Below, piece after piece: positions 18,083 through 26,604 of a stretch of DNA of 41,480 nucleotides. Position 1 is the first letter of the stretch, and every line of letters begins with the position of its first letter. Source of the DNA: Microcaldota archaeon (GTDB taxonomy: Archaea; Micrarchaeota; Micrarchaeia; Micrarchaeales; CABMGC01); the NCBI GenBank assembly GCA_030040265.1, contig JASHUB010000003.1, positions 1-41,480 on the forward strand, written 5' to 3'. The notes beneath the pieces were generated by a model. That model made no database searches and was not told the DNA's origin. It worked only from the letters and a program-made list of their open reading frames with translations. A program made the translations under genes and the position numbers.

Positions 18083-18099
18083 TTGAACTCTTTGTTCAA
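18083..18099. terminator. Short inverted repeat abutting the tRNA-Met 3' end; possible terminator or element end
   Basis: TTGAAC (18083-18088), 5-nt loop, GTTCAA (18094-18099). Confidence 0.4.
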
Positions 18100-18220
18100 T
18101 GGCGGGGGCGGGATTTGAACACGCGACCTCTAGATTTCTTAGCAATCACAGCACAAGGCTCATCACTCATAATGCTTTGCATATGAGTCTAGCGCTCTAA
18201 CCAGGCTGAGCTACCCCGCC
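18100..18220 (-). tRNA. tRNA-Met(CAT), intron-containing (canonical 37/38 site, ~46-nt intron about 18136-18181)
   Basis: GGCGGGG/CCCCGCC acceptor, D-arm GCTCAGCCTGGTTAGAGC, CTAGA/TCTAG anticodon stem, anticodon CAT, T-loop TTCAAAT; one T-stem mismatch. Confidence 0.9.
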
Positions 18221-18325
18221 GTCAGATATATTCGCCCAGCCTGTCTTATATACTTTTCTGCCTTTTGGACAAAACATTCACAAAACAATATAAACTTTGG
18301 TTAGAGATAGCTTACTACCCTTTGT

Positions 18326-18398
18326 GGCCTCGGTAGTGTAATGGCTCGCACAGGAGGCTGTGGACCTCCTAGGCCGGGTTCGATTCCCGGCTGAGGCC
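18326..18398 (+). tRNA. tRNA-His(GTG), with encoded G-1
   Basis: GCCTCGG/CTGAGGC acceptor, GGAGG-CTGTGGA-CCTCC anticodon arm, discriminator C73, G at -1; CCA not encoded. Confidence 0.95.
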
Positions 18399-18406
18399 CC
18401 TCTTGC

Positions 18407-19486
18407 TCACTCTCCATCGAATGCAGGTCCGGTGACCACGACTCTGAGCGCTTCATCCGGACGTTTTGCGCGGTCGAACGCAGCCTCAATTTCGCGCAAT
18501 GGGAATCTATGGGAAACAAGATCCTTCAGCACTAGGCGTCCGTTTACTAGCATGTCATGAGCCTGCACGATGTCCCTTTCGGTGGTCGCATAGGACGAGA
18601 TCAGGCTGAGTTCACTTAGGTAGAATCGCTGGTGGTCGATCTGGAGCTGGCTACCCTTTACAGGCACGGCAAACGAGTTCACCTTCCCTCCCTTGCACAC
18701 TATCTCGAGCGATGCTGGGGCCGCGCTGGGGTGACTTGTCGCGATCACTGCGAGATCGACTCCGCGTCCAGCAGTAGCGGCGCGAACGACTCGCTCTATG
18801 CTTCCTTCATCGCGAGGATCGACGACGGCATCAATACCACTAGCATGCGCGGCCTTCTGCCTGAGCGGCGAGATTTCAGCACCGCCAATCCAGCTTGCCC
18901 CAAGGGCACGAGCGATGCGCGTCCAGAGAAGACCCACTCCACCAAGGCCATAGATGAAGACTGTGCTATTCGGCTTGAAGTCGACCCTTCGGGCCGCAGA
19001 GAACACACAACCTGCGGGCTCTAGGAGCGTCCCTTCCTCCCAACTCACTCTGTTATCAAGCTTAAGGACAGCACCAGCGCGCACATGTGTAGCAGAGGCC
19101 TTGAATTTTTCGGCAAATCCACCAGGTTCTAGATTAGTTTTTGAATACTCGGTGCAGACAGTGTAGTTTTCCTTAGCGCAGGTCTCACAGCTCCCACAAG
19201 ACACATGATGGTGCACGAATACCCTATCGCCCTTCTGCAGCCCCTCGACCCCCTCCCCCAACTCATCGATCCGCCCGACAGGCTCGTGGCCGATTTTCGA
19301 GCTAGCGGTGTATCCTCCAGTCACCTTCTCCAGGTCCGTGCCGCATATGCCGCAGGCAGCCATCTTGACCACGACTTCGCCGGGCAGCGGCCGAAGCGCA
19401 GGCAGGTCTGCTAGAGTGATGCGGCCTCCGGTGTCGAGCCGGCCGTACTTTATCGTGCTTCCGCTTTGAGGATTTGGTGTGGCCAT
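18407..19486 (-). CDS. Zinc-dependent alcohol/sorbitol dehydrogenase-like MDR protein
   Basis: CGICGTDLEKVTGG, GHEPVGRIDELGEG, CGSCETCAKENYTVC, YGLGGVGLLW; start MATPNPQSG preferred over the ORF start at 19546. Confidence 0.88.
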   Translation of the reverse strand: MATPNPQSGSTIKYGRLDTGGRITLADLPALRPLPGEVVVKMAACGICGTDLEKVTGGYTASSKIGHEPVGRIDELGEGVEGLQKGDRVFVHHHVSCGSCETCAKENYTVCTEYSKTNLEPGGFAEKFKASATHVRAGAVLKLDNRVSWEEGTLLEPAGCVFSAARRVDFKPNSTVFIYGLGGVGLLWTRIARALGASWIGGAEISPLRQKAAHASGIDAVVDPRDEGSIERVVRAATAGRGVDLAVIATSHPSAAPASLEIVCKGGKVNSFAVPVKGSQLQIDHQRFYLSELSLISSYATTERDIVQAHDMLVNGRLVLKDLVSHRFPLREIEAAFDRAKRPDEALRVVVTGPAFDGE

Positions 19487-19550
19487 CGTTATCAGAATGC
19501 CTATAAAACTAGTGATATTTCTATGTTTCGGTTGGAGCCGACCCACGAAA

Positions 19551-21056
19551 TCAGACGAGGTAAAGCGCGAAGCTCCTCATGAACTTCTTCACGAACTTCC
19601 AGAACGGGTTCACGTTCCTCTTGACGTCCTTAATCATGTCCTTGTACCTCGTCTTCTCCTCCGCCGTTAGCTTCCCTTCCTTGACTATCTCCTGCTTCTT
19701 GCCTTCGACTATCTGGGTCTCGGTCTTGCTGATGATCTCCTTCTTGATCATCGCGTACCACTCGTCGAGCGAACCGCCGTGCTGCTTGATCATCCTGAGG
19801 AAGTCGCGCATCTTGACCTGCCTCTTCTTGCCGGTCATGTCTTCCTCCACGGCAGGTATGAGCGCCGCCTTGTCGCATATCTCGGCTATGTCTGCCTGCG
19901 AGAAGCCCATCGTCGCCCTCGATAGCCTGCCGTAGTCCAGCCTCGCGAGCGGCATCTTCCTTGTGTTGTATATGAAGGCGCCCTTCCTCGTCTTGTAGTC
20001 CGGCGGCGGGAAGTATATCTGTTCGCCGAACCTTCCAGACCTCTTCAGCGCCGGATCCATATCCCACGGCTGGTTGGTCGCGCCTAGAACGAATATGCCT
20101 TCCGGGTTCTTCTCCACGCCGTCCATCTCCTGGAGGAACTGGTTGACCGCCATGCGCATGTAGTTCATCGACTCTCCGCCGCCCTCCCTCTTGCCTCCCA
20201 TAGCATCGACTTCGTCGAAGAACATTATCGCAGGGGTGTTCTTTCTCGCCTGCTCGAATATCGCGTGCATGTTCTTCTCCGTGTTGCCTGCATACATGTC
20301 TACGATCTCGTTGATCTGAGCGATGAGCACGTTTGAGTTGGTCTCTCCGGCTATCGCCTTGACTAGGTAGGTTTTTCCGCCGCCTGGCGGGCCGTAGAAC
20401 AAGACGCCGAGGCCAAGTTTCTTCCCGTACGCCCTGAGGAGTTCCGGCTTCTTTATCGCGAGTATAACATTCTCGTAGATGAGCTTCTTCTGCTTCTCGT
20501 TTCCGACGACGTCCTTGAAGTTCAGGTCAGACCTGAACCACTTCTTCTGCTGCAGCTGGCCCTCCTTTATGACCGTGGTTGAACCAGCGGCGGTCGAGCC
20601 TATCGCAGTGCCAGGCGTCGAACCCAATCCAGCCACCTCCACCGGCTTCTCCATCTTCTTCTTCAGCTGCTCGAGCCTGCCCCTGGCCTGCTCGTACTTC
20701 GGGTTCTTCACGAGCGACTTCTCGTACCAGTCGTTTGCCGCCTTGTAGTCATTCTGGTACTCCGATATGATGCCCATGACGTACGGCGCGTCGGCGCTGT
20801 CCGGCTCTATGCGCATGACCACCTGGGCATCCTTGACCGCGTCGTCGTACTTGTTGAGTATCGCGTAGGAGAGCGCCCTGTTGAAGTAGGCGCTCGAATA
20901 GTTCGGATCAACCTTGATCGCCTGGGAGTACAGGTCTATCGCTTCATCAAACTTGTTTTCTTCAAACAGCCCGCCCGCCTTGGTGTACAGCTCCTTTGCC
21001 AGGGGCAGGGCTGTGTCTCCCTTCTTAGGTGGCTCTGCCGGGCTCCCATCTGGCAT
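19551..21056 (-). CDS. TPR-AAA ATPase (N-terminal TPR, C-terminal AAA module)
   Basis: 501 aa; TPR (YSSAYFNRALSYAILNKYDDAVKDAQVVMRIEPDS), Walker A GPPGGGKTYL, Walker B IMFFDEVDAMGG. Confidence 0.88.
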   Translation of the reverse strand: MPDGSPAEPPKKGDTALPLAKELYTKAGGLFEENKFDEAIDLYSQAIKVDPNYSSAYFNRALSYAILNKYDDAVKDAQVVMRIEPDSADAPYVMGIISEYQNDYKAANDWYEKSLVKNPKYEQARGRLEQLKKKMEKPVEVAGLGSTPGTAIGSTAAGSTTVIKEGQLQQKKWFRSDLNFKDVVGNEKQKKLIYENVILAIKKPELLRAYGKKLGLGVLFYGPPGGGKTYLVKAIAGETNSNVLIAQINEIVDMYAGNTEKNMHAIFEQARKNTPAIMFFDEVDAMGGKREGGGESMNYMRMAVNQFLQEMDGVEKNPEGIFVLGATNQPWDMDPALKRSGRFGEQIYFPPPDYKTRKGAFIYNTRKMPLARLDYGRLSRATMGFSQADIAEICDKAALIPAVEEDMTGKKRQVKMRDFLRMIKQHGGSLDEWYAMIKKEIISKTETQIVEGKKQEIVKEGKLTAEEKTRYKDMIKDVKRNVNPFWKFVKKFMRSFALYLV

Positions 21057-21059
21057 GTA

Positions 21060-21527
21060 TCATAACCTCTCTTGTTTCCCCTTCGGCTTCTCAATACTCT
21101 CTTTACCTTTATTGTATTTAACCCTATCTAGAAGAAGGTTCAGTTCCTTGTCGACGCCGCTTATGTACCTGTTCTCCCTTGGAACGTTGTCTATCTTGAA
21201 GCTCCTGAACTTCACTATCAGGGCCCTTGCCGCAAGGTTCAGGGCCTTCAGCTTCTGGTCCTTTATCTTCCAGTGCCCTGCGATCTGGTGCACTATGAGC
21301 TCGCTGTCCGAGTAGAGACGGAGGTCGACATCGAAGCCGAACTCCTTAGACACCCGCTCAAGGGCGTTGACCACCGCGAAGTATTCCGCGAAGTTGTTCG
21401 TCTTGTAGCCGTTGAATATTGACTCCTTGATTAGCAGCTTGTGGCCCGAATCGAATATCTGGTAGCCAGAGGCGCTGGGGCCGGGATTCCCCCTGGCAGC
21501 ACCGTCAGTGTATATGTAGATGACCAT
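21060..21527 (-). CDS. rnhA: Ribonuclease HI family protein
   Basis: 155 aa; YTDGAARGNPGPSASGYQI, NFAEYFAVVNAL, LYSDSELIVHQI. Confidence 0.88.
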   Translation of the reverse strand: MVIYIYTDGAARGNPGPSASGYQIFDSGHKLLIKESIFNGYKTNNFAEYFAVVNALERVSKEFGFDVDLRLYSDSELIVHQIAGHWKIKDQKLKALNLAARALIVKFRSFKIDNVPRENRYISGVDKELNLLLDRVKYNKGKESIEKPKGKQERL

Positions 21528-21535
21528 GAGCGCAC

Positions 21536-22279
21536 CTATATGCTTCTGAGCTCCCTTATCGTCCCGAAGTCAAGGGTCTCGCCCTCCCCTATGCAGAGGG
21601 CGCGCATATCCCCTACGTCTGCAAAGTCCTTAAAGATTGGTGCTATCTCGCCGCAGTCCTCCCTCAGCGTGTCAACGCCTTCTGCGAAGTAGTTGGCTGC
21701 CGGCAGCACGATGAGCTCACGCCCCTTCGGCAGCTTCCCGTAGAGGAAGCACCTGAGCTTCTCCTTCACTCCAAGCTTGTCATAGATCGCGATCGATGGA
21801 TGCAGGTGGCCCATGATCAGCACGCTGCCCTTCTTGCTGGCCGGCAGCTCGTCCCCATGGAAGAACAGGTACCTTCCAAGAAGCGCCTCCTCGCTGAAAC
21901 TCTCGAACTTCACCCCAGGCTTGAGCCGCTCTATGAAGTTGTCGTGGTTCCCCTTCACGAGGACGGCCCGCGTCACGTGCAGGTCCTCTGCAAGGTAGCG
22001 CATGAACTCCCTGAACTCGTTGAACTCCTCTATGTGCACCTCAGAGAACTCGTTCTTTATGTCGCCGTCAACGATCATCGTCTTGGCGCCTGTCAGCAAG
22101 ACCGCCTTCTTTGTCATCTCCTTTATCCGCTTGAGGTTCACTTTCGGCACGAAGACTCCCTTGCCGGCCATCACCCCTTCGTAACCCAGATGGACGTCGG
22201 AGCACACCAGCGCGTCGAGCGACTTCACGTACAGGAACGGCAGGCCGTCCACGATTTCGAGGTCCTTGTCCAGCCTCAT
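21536..22279 (-). CDS. Calcineurin-like metallophosphoesterase
   Basis: 247 aa; CSDVHLGYEG, VDGDIKNEF, VLVKGNHDNF, FFHGDELP, MGHLHPS; overlaps the downstream end of the lhr gene. Confidence 0.9.
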   Translation of the reverse strand: MRLDKDLEIVDGLPFLYVKSLDALVCSDVHLGYEGVMAGKGVFVPKVNLKRIKEMTKKAVLLTGAKTMIVDGDIKNEFSEVHIEEFNEFREFMRYLAEDLHVTRAVLVKGNHDNFIERLKPGVKFESFSEEALLGRYLFFHGDELPASKKGSVLIMGHLHPSIAIYDKLGVKEKLRCFLYGKLPKGRELIVLPAANYFAEGVDTLREDCGEIAPIFKDFADVGDMRALCIGEGETLDFGTIRELRSI

Positions 22280-24933
22280 CTGGAGTACCTCTTTATCTGG
22301 TCGAGCACCTGCTTGTGCAGCTCCCTAAGCCTCTTCCTCCTGTCCTTCATCATCACGACGTCAGCCTCGCCGAATGTTATGAGAACGTGCGAGAACGGGG
22401 ACGGCGCGGAAGTCTCGATCACCCTGTAGTCGATCTCGCCCTTCTTTATGCGCGCGATTATCTCCTTCGTCCTCTTCAGGTCCATGACGTCCTCGAGCAC
22501 TTCTCGGTAGGTCTCCTTCAGCACCGGGAAGTCCCGTCCAATCTCCTCGACCGAGCCGAGCAGCATCCCTGAGTTGACCTGCTGCCTGTTGACGCTGATC
22601 TGCCTTCCCTTATAGTTCCTGAGTATCATGAAGGCGCGCGCGGCGCACTGCCTGAAGCGTCTCTTGAGCATCTCCGTCCTCCTCACGTTGTCTCTCAGCA
22701 TCGCGGCTATGTCAGCGGAGACGAGTTCCTGCACCAGCTCGTTTATCTCATCCTTCTTTATCTTCACGTCCGATTCGGTGACCAGCATGAACCCGTTGTC
22801 GTTTATGGCAACGCCTATGTCTGTCTCGTGTATGTCCCCGAGCAGCACCGCGAGCACCCTGGACAGAGCGTCGTTCACCCGCCTGCCGTAGAGGGTGTGG
22901 AATATTATCATGTTGCGCTTCTTCTCCTTGTCAGCGGTCTTCTCGATCAGGATGAGCCTGTCGTTCGGGATTATCCCTGCAAAGAGCAGCTGCTCGGCGA
23001 AGTACTGGAATATGGAATGCTTCGCGTTCGCGTCTATCGGCATCTCATCCAGTATCCGCTTCGCGTCCTCGTTCGGCTCGAGCCTGTTCTTCTTCAGCAT
23101 GGAGAAGACGCTCTTGCTGTTCTTCACGGACCTGCGGACCGCCTCTCCGAACCTCTCCCTGAAGTTCCCGATGTCTATGGCGAGCTCGTACGTGAGAGGC
23201 AGCTGCTCGGAGAACCACGGCGGTATCGTGGGCATCCTCGCGTCGGCCCTGCTAACATAGCAGTTCATGCCTTTCGAGTAGTCGAACCTGTACAGCCTGC
23301 CGCCTAGCACGAAGATGTCCCCCGGCTTCAGCCTTGCGAGGAACTCCTCCTGGATCCCGCCGATCCATCTGCTCTTCTCGTAGACCTGCACGGACACGGT
23401 GTCGGGTATCGTTCCTAGATTGAGGTAGTAGATGAGCTTGGTGAACCTTCCGCGCCTTCCAAACTCGCCCTCCTCGGCCCAGATCTTCCCGTACACCCTC
23501 CTGCTCTCGAGGCCGACGTATGCGCCGGCAAGGTAGTTGATCGTCCTGTCAAAGTCCTTCCTGTCGAGCCCATGGTACGGATACGCCTTCCTCACGGTCT
23601 CGTAAGCGTGGTCGATCTTCCATTTCTTGTTCAGCGACATGCCCACGATGTGCTGCGAAAGCACGTCGAGGGCGTTCATCGGCGTTGTGAACGAGTCGAG
23701 GTGCCTGCGCTTTGCCTCGTACAGCATGACGGAGCACTCCACCAGGTCGTCCCTGTTGATGACAATGATCTGGCCTCTTGCGACGTCGTTGAAGCTGTGG
23801 CCGCTCCTCCCTATCCTCTGTATGGCTCTGGTCATCGATTTGGGTGAGCCGAGCTGCACGACATCGTCTATCGTTCCTATGTCGATTCCCAGCTCCAGGC
23901 TCGTCGATGAGACTACGCACTTCAGCTTCCCCTTCTTGAGAAGTTCCTCGACCTCAAGACGCGACTCCCTGGAGAGCGAGCCGTGGTGCGCCGCAACGCT
24001 CTCCTCTCCGTACCTGAACCTCCTCGTGAGGTTGAACACGGTCCTCTCCGTGCCGCTCCTTGTATTGGTGAAGATCAGCGTCGTCTCGTTCTTCTTTATC
24101 ACGCTGTTCAGCGTCTTGTATATCTCCTTGTCTATCTGGTCGTTGCTCGCGTTTATGATATCCTTGACCGGGCACATGACCTGGTAGTCCATCTTCTTGT
24201 CCCACGTCGCGTCGACTATGTAGCAGTCGCGCTCCTCCTTCTCGTTCTTGTAGCCGACAAGGAACTTCGCCGCCTCCTCAAGGGGATAGAGCGTCGCTCC
24301 AAGTCCTATCCTTACAAAGTCTCTCTCGAGATACTCGGTCAGCCGCTCGAGTGACAGCGAAAGGTGGACCCCGCGCTTGTTGTTCGCGAGCTCGTGTAGC
24401 TCGTCGATTACAACATACTTGATGTCCTTGAGGTTCTCGATGAACCTGGGCGAGTTCAGTATTATCGCGAGCGTCTCAGGCGTGGTCACCAGTATGTTGG
24501 GCGGCGTCCTGAGCTGCTTCTGTCTCTCTGACTGCGGCGTGTCTCCGGTCCTCACGCCAACGCTGATCCGTTTGAGTCCCTCCGCCTTCGGCGTCGAGTA
24601 GACGTCATCCAGAGGCACGTTTAGGTTCTTGTAGATGTCGTTGTTCAGCGCCTTCAGCGGCGATATGTAGATGCAATAAATCTTGTCCTCCAGCGTGCCA
24701 TCCTGCGCCATGCCGAACAGGCTGCTCAGTATGGACATGAACGCGGAGAACGTCTTTCCGCTGCCCGTCGGCGCGGTTATCAGCAGGTTCTTCTCCTCCT
24801 TTATGAGCCTGAACGAGTAGCGCTGTGGCGGCGTAAGACCCTTGTACTTCTTCTCAAACCAGGCACGCAGCACGGGGTTGAGCGCCGATAGACTCTCCTC
24901 TGCGGTGAATGGTTTTTTGTAGTAATCTATCAT
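22276..24933 (-). CDS. lhr: Lhr-type superfamily 2 ATP-dependent helicase
   Basis: 885 aa; TAPTGSGKTFSAF, DELHELANNKRGVHLSLSLERL, AHHGSLSRESRLEVEELLKKG, QRIGRSGH. Confidence 0.92.
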   Translation of the reverse strand: MIDYYKKPFTAEESLSALNPVLRAWFEKKYKGLTPPQRYSFRLIKEEKNLLITAPTGSGKTFSAFMSILSSLFGMAQDGTLEDKIYCIYISPLKALNNDIYKNLNVPLDDVYSTPKAEGLKRISVGVRTGDTPQSERQKQLRTPPNILVTTPETLAIILNSPRFIENLKDIKYVVIDELHELANNKRGVHLSLSLERLTEYLERDFVRIGLGATLYPLEEAAKFLVGYKNEKEERDCYIVDATWDKKMDYQVMCPVKDIINASNDQIDKEIYKTLNSVIKKNETTLIFTNTRSGTERTVFNLTRRFRYGEESVAAHHGSLSRESRLEVEELLKKGKLKCVVSSTSLELGIDIGTIDDVVQLGSPKSMTRAIQRIGRSGHSFNDVARGQIIVINRDDLVECSVMLYEAKRRHLDSFTTPMNALDVLSQHIVGMSLNKKWKIDHAYETVRKAYPYHGLDRKDFDRTINYLAGAYVGLESRRVYGKIWAEEGEFGRRGRFTKLIYYLNLGTIPDTVSVQVYEKSRWIGGIQEEFLARLKPGDIFVLGGRLYRFDYSKGMNCYVSRADARMPTIPPWFSEQLPLTYELAIDIGNFRERFGEAVRRSVKNSKSVFSMLKKNRLEPNEDAKRILDEMPIDANAKHSIFQYFAEQLLFAGIIPNDRLILIEKTADKEKKRNMIIFHTLYGRRVNDALSRVLAVLLGDIHETDIGVAINDNGFMLVTESDVKIKKDEINELVQELVSADIAAMLRDNVRRTEMLKRRFRQCAARAFMILRNYKGRQISVNRQQVNSGMLLGSVEEIGRDFPVLKETYREVLEDVMDLKRTKEIIARIKKGEIDYRVIETSAPSPFSHVLITFGEADVVMMKDRRKRLRELHKQVLDQIKRYSR

Positions 24934-25005
24934 CGGTAAACCAAGAATTACTGATATACATTTATAAAATGTTCGCCTACATATATATTAGCTTTTGAGG
25001 ATACC

Positions 25006-25278
25006 ATGCCAAAAAGAGGGAAGAAGGCAGGAAAGGGGAGGGCAAAGGCAGCCCCGAAGCGCGCAAGAACTTCAAGGGCAGGGACAAAGGCCCTGGAGGC
25101 GCTGCGGAGGACGCAGCAGATAAACGAGGTCATCCAAAGGGGAGGCATCGAGAATCAGGCGCTTCAGTTCAGCGGGGTAGAGTCTAGGCCTGAGGAGGAG
25201 ACGCACATCTCCGCACTTCTGGAGAGCAAGGAGCAGCCGTCGACGCCCAACAAGAAGAAGGGCAAAAAGTCAAAGTGA
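25006..25278 (+). CDS. Small hypothetical protein with Lys/Arg-rich ends
   Basis: 90 aa; MPKRGKKAGKGRAKAAPKRARTS...KKKGKKSK; TATA-like ACATATATATTAG upstream. Confidence 0.55.
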   Translation: MPKRGKKAGKGRAKAAPKRARTSRAGTKALEALRRTQQINEVIQRGGIENQALQFSGVESRPEEETHISALLESKEQPSTPNKKKGKKSK

Positions 25279-25285
25279 GGCAGCT

Positions 25286-26476
25286 CTATTTTCCGGATTT
25301 TCCTACGCTTAGCTTCACGTCCCCTTCGGGATCCCTGGTTATTGTTATGTCCAGCCCGTCGCTGCCCAGCATCCTCCTGAGCTCGTCGTAGGTATAGGAG
25401 CCTATGTCCTTCGGATCGTGCTTCTTGAGTATTTCGGCGCGCCTCTCCATCACGTCCTCTTTCTTTATCTGCGAGTACGCTATCCCAAGTTCCGGTTTCT
25501 CCGCACCGTACATGTCCTCTATCCCGAGCTCTATGGGCTTGTATCCCTCGCCCTGGTAGATGAACGGCAGCACAGCGTGGAAGTCTGTCCTTATCCCCTC
25601 GACTACCCTCGAGACGCTTCCCTTATCTCCGGCTAGGACGAAGTCGTCGCCGTTCAGGAATCCGACGAACGCGCCCTTGCCCGCTTCCTTGACCTTGTCT
25701 TGGAGCAGCTGCGAGACGAGCCTGAGTATCGTGAGCCCTGATTCGTTGCCGAATCTGCCTGCAAAGGCAGCAAGTCCCTCCACCCTCAGCCTGCCCATCT
25801 CATAGCCGGAGTTCCTGTCCGTGATTGCCTTCTCGACAGCGTCCGATATCTTGTCCTCGTTCGGCAGGTCGATCAAGGGATCGAAACGCTTCCCTTTTTT
25901 CTTCAGGAATATCGTCACCAGGCTGCGCAGCTCGTCAGGGTCGAACGGCTTCTTTATGTAATAGTCCGCACCGTACTTTATGCCTTTGAACCTATTCGAA
26001 GTCGCGTCCATCGCGCTTACTATTATTACTATTATGTCCTTGAGGTTTGGATCCTTCTTTATCGTTTGGCAGACCTCCAGCCCGTCAGCGCCAGGAAGCA
26101 TGAGGTCCAGTATGATCAGGTCGGGCTTCTCAAACTTGATCTTCTGCAGCGCCTCCCTGCCATCGTAAACCTGCGTTATGTCGAAGCCCTTCCCAACGGT
26201 CAGGGACATGAGCTTGTTTATGTTCTTGTCGTCCTCGACGATGAACACCCTCCTGAAGGCTGCGGGCGCATCCTGCAGGACGTAATAAGTGAGTATGCCG
26301 CCGCTGTTTCTCGCGGCAATGGAATTGGATATCTCCAGCTCCTTGAGGTTCCTCCTGAGCGTATCCTCGTCCACGCCAAGAGAAGTGGTCAGGCTCTTTA
26401 GTTCGTTGTAAGTGACCTGCTGCTTGTCGTTTATCGCCGCTATTATGTCTGCCTTGAGTTCTTCCTGTACCTCCAT
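25286..26476 (-). CDS. Response regulator: N-terminal HTH-like, REC domain, degenerate GGDEF-like C-terminal domain
   Basis: REC (VFIVEDDKNINKLM, DLIILDLMLPGADGLEV, IVSAMDA, YYIKKPFDPDEL); then DPLIDLPNEDKISDAVEKAI...GFLNGDDFVLAGD resembles GGDEF with altered signature. Start MEVQEEL chosen; ORF track start is 26509. Confidence 0.82.
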   Translation of the reverse strand: MEVQEELKADIIAAINDKQQVTYNELKSLTTSLGVDEDTLRRNLKELEISNSIAARNSGGILTYYVLQDAPAAFRRVFIVEDDKNINKLMSLTVGKGFDITQVYDGREALQKIKFEKPDLIILDLMLPGADGLEVCQTIKKDPNLKDIIVIIVSAMDATSNRFKGIKYGADYYIKKPFDPDELRSLVTIFLKKKGKRFDPLIDLPNEDKISDAVEKAITDRNSGYEMGRLRVEGLAAFAGRFGNESGLTILRLVSQLLQDKVKEAGKGAFVGFLNGDDFVLAGDKGSVSRVVEGIRTDFHAVLPFIYQGEGYKPIELGIEDMYGAEKPELGIAYSQIKKEDVMERRAEILKKHDPKDIGSYTYDELRRMLGSDGLDITITRDPEGDVKLSVGKSGK

Positions 26477-26604
26477 ATGATCGCCTATACGATAGGCCAG
26501 CAAAAACATTAATATCTATCCAGGGACTCGGGGTACACCGATAAACGACCGAGTAGTGGACGGGAAATGTTAATAAATATAAGGGTAGCAATAAGTCTGA
26601 TATC

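Noticed and set aside
15673-18110. Autonomous transposon or provirus carrying its own integrase
   Set aside because: No integrase, transposase, Cas1-like or replication ORF lies between the att-like repeats; only fic and the beta-propeller gene.
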